Shown piece after piece: positions 1 through 55,422 of a stretch of DNA of 64,000 bases (positions within the stretch are counted from its first letter, which is position 1; the number at the start of each line of letters is the position of its first letter). The DNA is taken from the NCBI GenBank assembly GCA_910591455.2, contig OU342804.1, positions 12,371,133-12,435,132 of the forward strand, in the 5' to 3' direction. The DNA is from Pholis gunnellus (lineage: Eukaryota > Chordata > Actinopteri > Perciformes > Pholidae). The notes under the pieces were generated by a model, which was given only the letters and a program-made list of their open reading frames with translations, ran no database searches and was not told where the DNA came from. Both the position numbers and the translations under genes were made by a program.

Positions 1-56
1 TGTCTGAACACAGTGCGAGGCAGGCCCACTGCAGCCCGCAGCACCAGCTCGATCAC
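1..56 (-). CDS. rbl2: rbl2 pocket A exon (partial, runs off window)
   Basis: Acceptor CAG at 57-59. Reads VIELVLRAAVGLPRTVFR, which continues the LKVIE motif from the previous exon in phase 0. It aligns with the KVIEVFIRAEDGLCREVVKH stretch of p130. The donor lies outside the window. Confidence 0.75.
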   Translation of the reverse strand, partial: MIELVLRAAVGLPRTVFR

Positions 57-2023
57 CTGTCAGATTAGGAAAACCAAACGGATGTTTCCACAACGTTAGA
101 TGTGGAGGGGATGTTGCTTTGTTTCAAATCTCAAACCAGATAGGAAACTATCTGTAAAAAAGTGACTGCCTCTCTCCATCCTCTAACAAAACCACTGTTA
201 AGATTTCTATGAGGAAGGAATGCAAACAGACTTTCTGCTGTGATGCTTATTCTAAGAAGCGTCTGTTTTGAAGTGACAAACACTGAATTGACATCTATAT
301 GCAATGCAAACTGCAAGCTTGTAGTATAGTAACTAATGCTACTAATTGCTAATGCAACCCATGACAACGGCTATTTGCAAAATCCTGTCTGTGTACATTA
401 TCTTATATCATGGACATACATTTTTCATTGAATATCCATGAATGTGGAAACACACCTTCAGGATGTTGTATGGTGCCAGTTTTAAGATCTGAGGGAGCAG
501 AGGGAACTCATATGATAGACGGTTTGAGGATATGGTAATCTCCAGACAGCAGGCCACCAGACAGCATTGGAAAAGCTCCTTCTCCAAGATGACCTGCAAG
601 ATGAACCGCGACAAACACTTCACACATCACAAGCAAAAGTGCTTGACTTCAAAACGAAAATGTAAGAAAAATAATGCGATCAAAACTTAAATTTTTAGAG
701 GACATAAACTTGTAGTATAACAAATTCTGTGACTGTTCACACTGTGGTCCTAGTGTTTGTCAGACTCCGGCTCCACTTGTGGTCACAGGGGGGGGGCGGT
801 AGACTCACCGAGATGTCACTGATTCCCAGCCGATTCCTTTCTTGACCGATGAGGTTCTCCAGGATCCTGTAATACCAGATCCCGGCTTCACAGCAGCACG
901 TTGCGGCCAACTCTGTGAACAATATCACACCTATTAAATGTGAAATGTATCAACAACAAGAGCTTAATTCTAGAATATGATACCTATCATTTAAACACAG
1001 CCAGCTCTCTCATCATGTAGGGATTAAAAATACTGTGAGCAGACAGTCGTTCCCTGCTGTGCTCAAAGAGACATTGCTTCCGATAGAAACAGTGAATATT
1101 TAAAAGCTGCTATGTTTTGTGTCGGGCTGGGCACTGTAGCCATTCATACATCATAAACACTTTGAAGGCCATAATCACCTGTTCTTCAGAAATATTTAAA
1201 GTGGGGTAACAGTGTTCCTTTAAAGTCAAATGAAAGCCTTCATCTTGCATTCATCCCAAACATTCAAGTTACTATCACATCCCCTGTCCCATTATTTTAA
1301 GATCCTAAAATATGTTAGTATACCGTTGGTGTTCTCATTTCCTGCATTGTCTCTGTGGTGTTGCAGAAATGTGTGCAGCAAACATCTCAGTCTTGTTTTG
1401 ATCGCCTCGGTTGGATCTCTGGAGCAGGCCCTGAATCAGTTGGTATAGTAACATAGTGGTTAAGTAAACGGGGAAAACATCTGAAAAGTAAATAAAAGGC
1501 CACACAAGGTTATAGCATCCAGACATCTACTCAACTTAGCACACCGTTTACACAGAGTGAAACAGTCCTTTGTCTCAATGCAAACCTGTGTGCTTTATTT
1601 ATACCAATACACCACATGGCAAATGCAGTAAGTAGCCCGTGTTATATTCATGGTAATTTTCAATACTTCACATGCATGTAAGAGATATGTGGAGTGATAT
1701 TGCAGCACTATCACACAGACAGCATTCTCTCTGTCACACTGATGAATTATTCGGTGTGGTTTCACACTCCGATCAGATCAAACATTTAGAATGTTTGCTT
1801 TGTTACACTACTTGCTATGTGCGAACATAAATTACACAGATAACATTGGAATTCTAGCACTAGATGGACCACTGTATGAGTGATAATGTGAAACTGTAGT
1901 GCTAACCTGAACATAGCGATCAGGCGGTCCCTGGGGCCAAACCGTGGCCGTCCGTGGTTACTCTGAGGGCCGGCTGCCATGGTGGCCTCCGCACGCACAG
2001 AAGATGAGAGTCGGAGCAGGAAT
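1..2023 (-). CDS. rbl2: rbl2 (p130-like pocket protein), partial, five exons of pocket domain A
   Basis: Retinoblastoma-like proteins bind E2F factors and repress cell-cycle genes in the nucleus as part of the DREAM complex. Five minus-strand exons (1907-2023, 1324-1430, 809-912, 456-593, 1-56) join in phase and read through the first half of pocket A. Motifs include RDRLIAMFRACSRDPTEAI, WYYRILENLIGQERNRLG, ILEKELFQCCLVACCLEI and ILKVIELVLRAAVGLPR. CSRDPT and the GIL/VILE-type context fit p130 (RBL2) better than p107 (RBL1) or RB1 as I recall them. The position just downstream of chd9, same strand, matches human CHD9-RBL2 order. The gene continues off the left end. N-terminal cyclin-fold exons were not found upstream, so the copy may be 5'-truncated or may start internally. 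Confidence 0.8.
456..593 (-). CDS. rbl2: rbl2 pocket A exon
   Basis: 138 nt, phase 0 to phase 0. Acceptor CTGCAG, donor AAG|GTGTGT. Encodes VILEKELFQCCLVACCLEI, then SNRLSYEFPLLPQILKLAP, ending NILK. The CLxACCLEI core and the FP-LxxI segment are characteristic of p107/p130 pocket A. Confidence 0.82.
809..912 (-). CDS. rbl2: rbl2 pocket A exon
   Basis: 104 nt. Acceptor TTCACAG, donor TCG|GTGAGT. The split first codon (G|AG = Glu) joins the preceding exon exactly. Encodes ELAATCCCEAGIWYYRILEN, then LIGQERNRLGISDIS, matching the FAEMLYYKVLESVIEQEQKR region of p130. Confidence 0.82.
1324..1430 (-). CDS. rbl2: rbl2 pocket A exon
   Basis: 107 nt. Acceptor ATTCAG, donor AACG|GTATAC. In the phase set by its neighbours it reads ACSRDPTEAIKTRLRCLL, then HTFLQHHRDNAGNENTN. 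ACSRDPTEAI corresponds to TCSRDPTQAI of human p130. The longest open frame here is a different, out-of-phase frame, so this exon is easy to miss. Confidence 0.78.
1907..2023 (-). CDS. rbl2: rbl2 pocket A first recognisable exon (5' border uncertain)
   Basis: Donor TTCAG|GTTAGC at 1907. It ends GPRDRLIAMFR, which lines up with SEKLEQILR of p130 and SDQLINIFE of p107. The acceptor is uncertain: TTAAG ending at 2024 gives 117 nt. Inside it, an ATG at 1978-1980 sits in a perfect Kozak context (GCCACCATGG) and starts MAAGPQSNHGRPRFG. It could therefore also be a first coding exon. Confidence 0.6.
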
Positions 2024-2439
2024 CTTAACAAGGAAAAGAAATTTAGTATTGTATTTAAATATTATTGAGTACATTTTAAAGGTGCTGGTAGGTGTGTTAC
2101 ATGTACATCTTAGATAGTAAAAGTTCTCAAACATGGACTACTGCTCCATTTTGGCAGCAGGCAACTTTGCTTTAAGATTGACAAGTGTATTACTTTGTCG
2201 GTTAGAGGATGGTGAGCATTTACTGGGTTGAGTGTGAAATTACAAATATTTTAGATGCCAGAGAAGACTTGTGTCTGTAAGAGGGCTTGGAAAACAAGAT
2301 TATTGTAGGCTTAACGGACTGTGTTCTTTGTCAGCTTACATTAAAGGAGCTTTTGTCCCAGGCTGTATGTGGAAAAGTATCATAATAGAGGCCATGCCTC
2401 ACCTCCAACACCACCTGACTTAACTATGCCTCTTTTTAG

Positions 2440-3010
2440 AAGAGAGCTGTTTGTGTTTCAGGTCTGCCACGCCCCTTTGTGATCGCTGACGCAAACACAC
2501 CTGAGAGTCCTCAGTTAATCAGTGGAGCTTAATATCAGCCCCCAGATCCAGTGTTTCTCCTCTTTTGTTCTCTCTTGGCGTGTGGAGCTGTTGGTTCGCT
2601 GCTGCTGCTGCCAAGAGCATTGATACTGCAGTATCTGGGCTTTTGATTGTTTCTGACTACAGAACTATGTGGTCTAACTTTGGGGAAGCTGTTTAGGGGT
2701 TCTCTGCCATTTATTTTGTAATTCCTGTGTTTTTTTGTGGCAAGTTAGGGAGCTCAGTATTGTTTTCCTGCTTGTTTCCGAAGGCCAGCTGACCTCTTTT
2801 CTATAGCGTGGGGGTTTTGTTTATTATTTTGGCCTTAGAGACCCTGACCTCCACGCTTCCACTTTAGTTGGTTTGTTTCTGTTCATCCATACTTTGTTAA
2901 TAAATGTAACTGATTGCAGCTGCCTTATCCTCTCATTTTCTTAAAACTCAAGGGTTATGTTACTTCCTGTGTACACACAGGCACACTAAATAGGCCGTAA
3001 CGCCACCCTT
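2440..3010. mobile_element. possible solo LTR or degenerate retroelement
   Basis: The stretch has the texture of fish LTRs: an opening with CCACGCCCCTTTGTG and CACACCTGAGAGTCCTCAG, pyrimidine-rich blocks, and an AATAAA near 2900 followed by a T-rich stretch. I cannot define ends or a target-site duplication, and no coding remnant is present. Weak call. Confidence 0.22.
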
Positions 3011-3390
3011 CAACCTTTCCTTTGTTTTAGGCCCGGTGGTTCTTTTACTTTGAGTACTCTTTCCTTCTCCATTAGAGGAACACTGTTAACTCCCATTTCA
3101 GTTTAGCTGTGTGTTTGTTCCCCTCCTCTGTCTGACTTAGACAGACCTAAGTGTACTGTGTCTGCAGACGACATGTGGTGATACACAAGGGCATAATTAT
3201 CGGGTGGGGTTACACGTCTTGAAGTAATCTAGCCATTGAAAATTGCACTGTTGAATTGCTGTAATTCTTTTAGCCAACATGTTATTTCAATGGAAGACAG
3301 TCCCTCTACCACTGTGCCAATTCACGCAACATGTTTATTAAAGTTTCTTTTTATTTTTTGTAAATTATTAGTTGTCTGTAACTCAGCAGG

Positions 3391-3429
3391 CAAAGTGGCC
3401 CCATGAACCTGCTTCATGGGGCCACTTTG
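3391..3429. repeat. perfect 17-bp inverted repeat (hairpin)
   Basis: Left arm CAAAGTGGCCCCATGAA (3391-3407), 5-nt loop, right arm TTCATGGGGCCACTTTG (3413-3429). The arms are exact reverse complements. No gene or terminator context explains it. It may be the tip of a decayed palindromic MITE. Confidence 0.9.
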
Positions 3430-4284
3430 TGAATTATGAGGTCATTCAGAGGCTGAATGGCCACGCAAACAAACAGAATCACATGGTTGCTGCATCCGTT
3501 GCTAGCTAGCTAGCTAACAGCTACCTTATGCTATAAGGTCTTTGGCTATTTGAGGCTAATAAATAAACGACGCTGCGATCAATTAACCCTATTATGTGAG
3601 GCAAAAATGAAAGATTATTCGTGATTCATGTGGATGTGATCCAGGGAAGTTTTAGGTCAACCACCCAAATAGGGGAAGTGAAATGTGCTACGAAACAATG
3701 TAAACTGAGTCAGATAAGACAGCTCAGGGTGATAGAGGACTGGGTCTGAGTACTTGAGGTTGTGTGAGGTCTAACAAAGAAATGATTTACACAGAATATT
3801 TCTAAATGTGCGTAGCATTTGGTGGTGTTGTTGGTTAGTTCCCGGTTTGGAAGTCGCCGGGGCAATTCCTCCACGATAAAAGGACACCGGTACCCATAGC
3901 ATCACTGCAGAATAAAGGAGACACGTGTCCCCTCCCAATGCATCAGACACATTGAAGCAGGGGTTATGGGACAGAAAAACACTTTCTTATTTTATTTTTA
4001 GGGAAAATGTCATAATCTGAGAGTCAACTTGAAATGAGGTTGTTGCCCTCTGAGTTTATACAATAAAAGAAGTCGGATAAAGTGGACAACGTGACGTAGG
4101 ACAAAACGGAAGAAGTGAAGAAACTCCGCTGTCTTCTTTTGGTCCAGAACTCTGCTGTCATCTGGGGAAAAAAGAATAGCACAACATAAGAATATATTAA
4201 TATCACAACACATACATGTGTGCCTACTATTACTATTACTACTACAACAATAGTGGTTCTAAAACTTTTGATGACTGATTGCAA

Positions 4285-4575
4285 ACTTGTTCTATGACTG
4301 TTTATGACATACTATACTATGACTTTTTTTATGGCTTGCTACACTATGATATTTTACATTTTGTGGCACAACATACTATATTTTTGACGTTTCTTATGAA
4401 ACTTTTAAGACTTATTTCAAGACATCAAATGTTATAATTTTACTACACCAAGACTTTTATGTCATACTATACTATGACTTTTTTACAACATACTTTGACA
4501 AATCATTTTATATGCTATATGTGACATTTGTATTATTATGGCATTTTATAGGTTATATTGTCATGTCATACTGTA
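4285..4575. repeat. degenerate AT-rich tandem repeat (ACTATGAC-TTTTT type)
   Basis: Units such as CATACTATACTATGACTTTT recur (near 4305 and again near 4472), with shorter variants between them (CTACACTATGATATTTT, CATACTATATTTTTGACG). This looks like a decayed minisatellite with roughly 20-45 nt units. Confidence 0.65.
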
Positions 4576-4739
4576 ACGTTTGTATTTTGCCTGTATCAAA
4601 ACAAAAAGAACAATATAATTTTTAAATAAACAAGGCATTGTTATGCATTGCAGAATACAATGTTTCAAACTGCGTTTACATGTTTATAATGGCATCACGT
4701 AGCGCTAGTCTAGCTCTCGTCATAACACCTGGATAAAGA

Positions 4740-5080
4740 AACTCCTGCTAGACTAAAAATCGATTTGGCTCACCTGGCTGTTGAGAATTTGCAATTTCTC
4801 TCCAACTCTTCTGTTTCTCGAGCAGGTTGTGGCACAGCTCGCTTCACACATCCGCAATGCATGAGTGCTCCTCCATTGCTTTGGTCTGAGCAATTTGTGA
4901 TCGTGCGCTTGTTGATGTTCAGTGCAACGACAACTTTGGTCCGTGTTGCAAATTCAACACGTACAACAAGTTCCTACTGGTGCATGCGACCCCTCAACCC
5001 TTCTGTTGGGGAGCTCCAAAAAGTGCCGGCGACTGGCAAATCAAGGGGAGGGGCTAAAGTCGTGTAATGTTAGCCAACCA
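4740..5080 (-). mobile_element. possible Harbinger-associated MADF-like gene fragment
   Basis: The minus strand carries an ATGGAGGAG near 4875. In another frame it reads ELCHNLLEKQKSWREIANSQ before a GTGAGC donor-like site. That resembles the end of helix 1-2 of MADF domains, found in Harbinger transposon accessory proteins. Frames are broken and no transposase is seen. Tentative. Confidence 0.25.
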
Positions 5081-7993
5081 TAAGATCCATAGGTGCAGTC
5101 ATATGTGTTGCATAGATGTCTAGTGACAATTTGACCAGGTTACCACGTTGAGAGAGATCGAGCAACCTATCCTTATTAGGCCTATTGAGAAAAAAAAAAT
5201 CCCTACATCTTACCCATTACATTTAATTTTAGTATTCATTTGGGGTCACATTTTTTTGTTTGTTACTGTTGTTCTAAGGCCAGGTTTGCCTCTGTGAGTG
5301 TAAACTGACAGAGACAACACTAATAATCAAAAGAAGGCACAGAGTGAAGAAACACTTGCATTTATGTAAAAGATATGTCTTCTCCAACAGATTCATCTCC
5401 AGTTAAACAGATGCTTTCCTCCTAAAGGACCAGAGTCTGTCTGCAGTGTAAGTTATTCTGTGTGGACGGAGCAGAGGCGTCAAAGAATTTCTTTCCTCTG
5501 AATGAGCATTCATTCATTCAGTTAATGGACAAAAACGTTCTTCATTTCTTTTACTCTGAGACGCAACAGGAGTAGACAATATAATGCCATGTCATCTCTT
5601 TCACGGTTTGTGACTACTTTCCACAGCTGAAGGTTTAAAACCAGACATATCAGTCAATCAGAACTTGACTGAAGCAAATGGAAAATAGCTAAAACAAAGT
5701 TTTTAAACTCGGATGGGACTCACAAAAGCCTTTTGTTGTCATGCTTCATTATCTTCCGCATTCTGCCTTTTGTCTTAAAAAAAAACACCAAGTTATCGAA
5801 AAACACTTATGTTTCATTGTGCCCGTAATGGTATTTATTCATCTAGATAGTTTTGGCGTGAGTTGCCTTATTTTTGGAGATATTGGCTGTAGAGATGTTT
5901 GCCTTCTCTCCAGTATAATGGGATGGGGCTATATGGCACTCGGCTTGTGGAGCAAAGCGCCTAAAGTATACATTTGAAAAACTCAACAGAAATGTCTCTT
6001 TCAAAAACAAATCATAACCCGGTTACTCAAGATAATCCACAGACCTTGTTGTGAGCAGTTTCATGTAGGAACTATTTTATTTCAACCATAGTTATATGTA
6101 TAATAATATGTAAAACTTGCATTATAAGGAAAGAAACTAGCTTTCCATGTCATGTCGTCCGACACTACATGTTTGTTTGGTGTTACTATTTCTCTGGAAA
6201 CTTTGTAATAAATCAGAAATCCATTTACACGCCGAGAAAAGCATGAACTCTTGCCATGTTTTATGGGTTACACCCATTTCCTGTTTTCTTCACTGACAAG
6301 TTTGATTTAGGCCTTTGTTTCACTTCAGACACGTTAAACATTTAAACATTACTCTAGATAACTTAATTCATGTTCTTTTATGATCATATTCTTTATTGTT
6401 AGTGCATTAAGTCCTGGCTACAGCAGAGAGCGGAGTCATTATTGGGCTAACTGTATGATGATGACAGTGAAACATTTTGCTTGTCAGCTGAATTTCCATG
6501 CAACATGTTGGCGATGTCAACTAAGGTGACATTTTGACTTACAAACAAGACTGAAGTCATAAAGTGGGTCAAAGTCACTTACCAGTGTCTGTCACTCTTG
6601 TGAGTTGTTAGCCAGCTTGAGGGTCTTCTGATCTCAATCCCCTGTGTGTCTCTCATGTCCGGCTGGTAACAGAGCAGTGGTGCAGCATGGCTCAGAGTAG
6701 TCAACCTGCTGCTCTATTGAGGAAGTTCATATCACGTGGCCTCTGTCAGACAAGCCCCGACTTGTCACTTGGGTCTGGTTGCTATGAGAAGCAATGAACA
6801 GCTGTACAAGGAACCCACACAGGCTACTGAGCACCACCAAGAGGAGGAGTGGAGGACTTACAGCAGAGAGGAAAACCTGTCAGCCCTTTGCTGTAACACA
6901 GGTGTACTGATGTCTGGTCAGGACACTGTATTTTAAAGCATGTGGTGTTGGGTAAGAGAATTTGGAAAACGTTTGACTACCAATATAATGTGCAAAGAAT
7001 GTTGGGAACATCAACCAATTACATATTTCTACATGCAGTGGATCAGCAACATCCCGACAGTTTTTGAAATGTTTGTGCAGTACTTGTGTACTGAATGTTG
7101 CATTGATTACAACCGCTACATTTAGCACAGAGATAACTCTTATAGGGCTCCTTGTTGCGAATAGCACTTTGATTTAAAAGAGAAACAATTTCAACTTAAA
7201 AGAGTAGGATGGTAGTTAGGGTTCAGTTACCTCAACATAAGCAAGTACAGTTTGATTTCTGTCTCTGGAGAGTTGCATGCATAGAAAAACTTAAGCGCTT
7301 TCATCCAGGCTCACAAGAAAATGTGTTTCTGTGCCTTCTCCTGAATCTGCTCCGAGTGCCAGTGTGGGAAACAAATTGGAGCCGAACAGTAATAACGTGT
7401 GAGGAGCACAAGTGCCATGAAGTCGCTGACGCTGATGATTTGTTGAGTAAGGCCCCAGACAAAGCAACAGGCAAAGGCACACTCAAGTGATAGTCAGAAG
7501 AATATGTTTAATAAAAATAATTAAACCTCAAATTTCCTCTATAGAACTTCATAGAAAGTAATCCAATAAATTACAAATGACTTTTAAGACGTATTTTCCT
7601 GCACTACATAAAGAATTATTTTGACTACACAGACCACAACTTCAAATATTACAACCGTCCAATGAAAAGAAAAAAAAAAAAGACAGCGACTGACCAGGAT
7701 ATTAGGATATTATCAAGCTTGAAATCAAAATACAAAACCAATGATGCTAGGTTTGTCATCTCAGTGATTACATGTATGAATATGAAAAGAAAGAAAAAAA
7801 CCTCCCTGTACAGCAGTAGTGAGTTTTGTCATTCCTCTTGCATATTGGTCATCGTTTACTTGTGTTTAATGCAGATTCAACACTGCCTCTCTAGCACCGC
7901 CAGCGCTTTGGGAGTCCTTGTACAGTACAACCTAGAAACAAAATGAAAAGACAAGCAAAATGAAAGCGAAAAAGTCCAATCTTGTGTCTACCA

Positions 7994-7994
<1 letters not shown>

Positions 7995-8026
<32 letters not shown>
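7995..8026. repeat. (C)32 homopolymer
   Basis: An uninterrupted run of 32 C residues. Length is likely unreliable in sequencing and assembly. Confidence 0.95.
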
Positions 8027-8853
8027 ATTTGTGATTTGTGTCCGAAAGGGGCTCAGCACGGTCATCAATCCCTCAACCCATCGCTGCACAGCAACAAAAA
8101 GTAGCAAAAGTCGTTGGACCAATCACCTACAGCAGAAGTAGCAATGGCTGGGTGTTTGCATAAGGGCACTACGAGTTAAAAGTCAGCAGAGGTGCAGATA
8201 TACAAAATGACAGTGGCATGTTTAAGTTCATTGCTCAGACATAGAAAAATACTCGTACTGTTAGTAATAATATAGAAAGAAAAAAAAAGTGATTGCATTG
8301 CAAGCAAAAACCCATGACGAGGTCTATATATAACAGACATACAAGGAAATCACTTAAAAGCAAAATTAGAAATCAAAAAGGGTCTTCAGTCTTTGTGTTC
8401 AGACTGCGAGGCTGCTCGTGGTTTCAGCAACTACAGAACAATGCTACAGCAATACTTCAGAACTCAATAGACTGAGCTAATTCAGTGGGGATCCGTTGTA
8501 CCCAGTCCAAACCAAAAAAAATCATTTTTGAAACGTGTATCTAACAGTCCACTGTGTAACAGCAGTCCTAAAGCGAGCACTGTTGTGCTGAGAGAAAAAT
8601 TACAAAAAAACAAAACAAAAAAGGTACTTCAGCTGGATCGAACTCCAGTGTTTACGTGTATCCTGGTTACAGCTGAAGGTGAACATGTGCAGAGACGATG
8701 AAGAAAATGCACAAGCGTGGACACGGCGCACAAAATCTGAGCAGTTTGTTAGTCAGACAGAAGTTGAATGAGAGCGTGAGGAACGGGATAAGGGCACTTC
8801 TACATCTAGCTGAAGCTCCATTCATCAGCAGAATAGAGTCGAGACAAAGAGAA

Positions 8854-8881
8854 ACACACACACACACACACACACACACAA
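8854..8881. repeat. (CA)n microsatellite
   Basis: About 14 uninterrupted AC units in the intergenic or extended 3' UTR region. Confidence 0.95.
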
Positions 8882-10376
8882 CCAACGCTGCAAACTCCCA
8901 GCAACACAAGCTGCTTTTTCTTCAGCCCTTCCTGAAGCGAACTCGTCTGGCACTCTGTGTAAAATGTAATACTCAATTACTACAATCTTAGTAAGGTTTT
9001 GAACTATTTTGTGCATGTTGCGTTTGTGCCGTGCATGTTGTGAAAGACTTTGGTAGACAGGTGGTCATGCAACACAGAATCCAAAGAACTGTAATCCCCC
9101 CCCCCCGAGTTTCTTATGAGATGTTTGAAGGTCTAAAACACTGGCATTAGTAGTAGTTTTCTACTGGTCAGAGATTTGCAAGGCCCCCCTCCCCCCTTCC
9201 TAAATACACAACATTCAGACTGGAACATTATGGAAGCAGGAGACACCAGGTGAGTGGAGTCCAGCCAGAGACAAAACAGTGGAAGCTCTCAGTAAAAAAG
9301 AAAAAGGCTTCTGACACACACGTTCCAGCAGAGACGAGGACATTATGTACACGGACAGCAAGAAAACACAGCCATGCACAATGAAGCCAATCCATCGAGC
9401 ACAGTTGAGGTAAGATGCAGTTTAATATGCCGGGGTTGTAGTAATAATATCCACGTCATCAATAATCCTGAATGACTCTTCTACGAAGAGACCACTAAAC
9501 TAAGTCAGGACCTCAAAGGGTCAAAGGGCAGTTTTTGGCACACAGTAAAAGGTTGTTTTCTATCCTCACAGCTCGGGGAGTTTATTAGACTCTGACGCTG
9601 TAGTCCAAATCAACAGATGTGCAAGTGAACGTGTATGCCGACTGAGAGTAGCTAAAGTGCGCCTTGGACATGTTGTGACATGTTTGTAAGGTTATGGTGA
9701 AAATGAGGAGTTTCTGAAATTAGATATCAATGTGAACAATTAAACCTATAAAAAAAGAAATAATGGCAGAGAAATGAACTATGATCCATTTTGACGGATT
9801 TAAGTTTGTGTGTTTGATTGAAAAAAGGAAAACTTTCACATCTTTTCCTCCATAATCAAAGCGATAATAAAGCGGGAGCTTCAGGTTATTCAGCTTCCAA
9901 AGAACGACGTGAACTGATGCAGAAACAAACTCAACGTGATATGAAGGTAAGTGACGGGTAAGTGAGGCTGCGTGACTTGTGCACTGGCGTGGAACATGGC
10001 AGACAGTGAATCTACAGCTTCAGTGACATTCATTAGCTGCCCAAGTTATTGCTGACATATCCAACGTATGATCTGCAAAGCATAAGTGTCAACGAACCTG
10101 TAAAAGTACCGACTATTTACAAGAGAAACCAAAGTGTCTGTCAAGAGTCGTTCCCCCCGGCCCCCCAACAATCAAAATATATTAATAGTACAGCTCAACG
10201 AGCGTGTTGATGTAGTTTCACTTTTTTAATAAAATTAAATCCTGACATAATTACAATAATGCCGTTTTTTGTTGCAATTGTACACAATTGTGGTTCACAG
10301 AGTTCAGAAATCTACTAAAGTCTGACATGCAAAATGTCTCAAAACAAGACTGTACCTTGTGAACAAACACTGAAAT

Positions 10377-10582
10377 TTTATTTCAGTTCTTTTTAAGTCA
10401 GTTTTTCCTGTTTTTGTAAGGTTTTTGTAGTCTTTATTACACAACATTTTAGTTAGTTCTTGTATTTACATGTAAAGAAATCGTAACATAAGTGCTGGAA
10501 AATCCATATATATGTGAATATATGTATACATTTCTAGGCGATACATAAATAAATTTATAATTATATATTCATGGGTTCAGTT
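10377..10582 (-). other. chd9: chd9 3' UTR (proximal part) with candidate poly(A) signals
   Basis: Directly after the chd9 stop, the transcript strand carries AATAAA at 10433-10438 and again at 10377-10382. These are about 145 and 200 nt past the stop. A longer 3' UTR using later signals is possible, since mammalian CHD9 has a long one. The actual cleavage site cannot be read from sequence. Confidence 0.45.
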
Positions 10583-54080
<43,498 letters not shown>

Positions 54081-54396
54081 GGTTGGGTTTTTTTCTTCCT
54101 CTTTCCTCCCCCTCTCCAACCGGCTGACAAAAGCCTTGCCCTTTCGCCGGGTTTTTACTCTCTCCGTTGCTCGCTCACGCTTTCTCTCACAAACACACAC
54201 TCTTCCCCTTTCAACAGTCGTTTTTCTCTCACTCTTCCTTGAGCTGCGAGTCCCCCCCCTCCCCTCCCTCTCTCCTAGTTTGCCTCCCCTCCTCCTCCCC
54301 GGTCAGCTCTTCTTCTCCTCAGGCAGTGCGAGAGCTCTGGAGCTGTTCGTCTCCTCCTCCCCCAGCGGGCAGGGCTCAAGAGGAGCGCATGGGAGC

Positions 54397-54437
<41 letters not shown>

Positions 54438-55100
54438 CTCACCCTCGTTTGTCTCTTCACAGGGTGATGAGGGAGCAGCGCTGTGGGCGGTAGAGGAGGT
54501 GCGTGGCAGTCCAGGAAGCTCTCATTCTGCTGCTGCGTGCTGCTTCGCCGTCGTCCGGCTTCACCCAAGTCTCCCTCGCTCTCTCTCCGTGCGTGTGTGT
54601 CAGAGTTGCCTTCCCCTGGCTCCTCTCTCCTCCCCTCTCATTGATTCCTCTTTCCGCCTGCCTTTCGTACGCGCTCTCTATGCCTCCCTGAGCCTCTCTG
54701 AGCCCTTGTCCCTCTTATTTCTCGTTCTGTCTTGCTCTTTCCGCTTTGCCGTTTCCCTTTTTGCGCCTCTCGTGTCCTTCACCGGCCAGGATAAGGTAGG
54801 TTACTCCTTTTATTACACACAAAAGGGCTTTTGTGTCAGCTTGCTTGCTTGTTTGGCCGGTTGTTTTTTCCTCCTTCTTTCCCCCCCACTTGTCTTTTTC
54901 CTCGTTCTCCCTCGCTGCCCTCACCTCTCCCTGGCTGGGGCGTGTATGGTGGGCTCGAGACTCTGGCAGGCAGAGCGGCGGAAAATGAAAGCACAAAGCA
55001 GCAAAATGCATCAGCATGAATATTAGAGATGTCGTTAAAACCCAGACTCGTTTTTCTCTCCCTCTCTCTCTCACTCGCTCTCTCACTCACACGCTCCCTC
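54081..55100 (-). promoter_or_regulatory. chd9: probable chd9 5' UTR and promoter region (GA-rich on the transcript strand)
   Basis: A kilobase of strongly pyrimidine-rich plus strand (GA-rich on the transcript strand) sits directly upstream of the chd9 ATG. It includes an imperfect (GA)n block near 54390-54435 and scattered CpGs. No TATA box is evident. The transcription start cannot be placed. Long plus-strand open frames here reflect base composition, not genes. Confidence 0.4.
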
Positions 55101-55293
55101 TCTCTCTTTGTAAGGAAGTAGGCCAGCAGATGGTGCTAGCAGTTATTACATTAACTTTCACAACTTAACCCCCAAAGTACTGGATTTCGCCCACACCACA
55201 GATTGTCAACATTGTGGCTTTTTTAGTCCCCATGTAAGTTACTGCCAATGACACGCTGATTTATTTATGGAACAGCATACAGAAACTCTAGAT

Positions 55294-55366
55294 CAGGGGT
55301 GTCAAACTCATTGTTGCTCTGGGGCCGCATCGGCATCATGGTTGCCCCCAAAGGGCCGGCTGTCGG

Positions 55367-55422
<56 letters not shown>

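Larger units (their letters stand above)
2024..10376. other. chd9-rbl2 intergenic region, no gene recognised
   Basis: Read on both strands, this AT-rich stretch shows no coding exon I can support. Exons for the N-terminal cyclin-like half of rbl2 would be expected here but are not visible. It holds a possible LTR-like piece, a perfect hairpin, degenerate AT-rich tandem repeats, a possible Harbinger/MADF fragment, a 32-nt C run and a (CA)n repeat, listed separately. Part of 7.5-10.4 kb may be additional chd9 3' UTR. Confidence 0.6.

Noticed and set aside
1335..1526. Longest minus-strand frame here (LIQGLLQRSNRGDQ...)
   Set aside because: Out of phase. The neighbouring exons and splice sites select another frame, which reads ACSRDPTEAI as in p130.
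1..2023. Assignment of the pocket gene to rb1 or rbl1
   Set aside because: CSRDPT, the YYRILENLIGQE segment and ILEKELFQ are closer to p130 than to p107 (which has CVRNP and VQETRRLHG). RB1 differs throughout. Confidence between the two RBL genes is good, not absolute.
7209..7490. 93-codon plus-strand frame between the genes
   Set aside because: No recognisable domain, no splice-site support and no resemblance to any neighbour. Consistent with chance.
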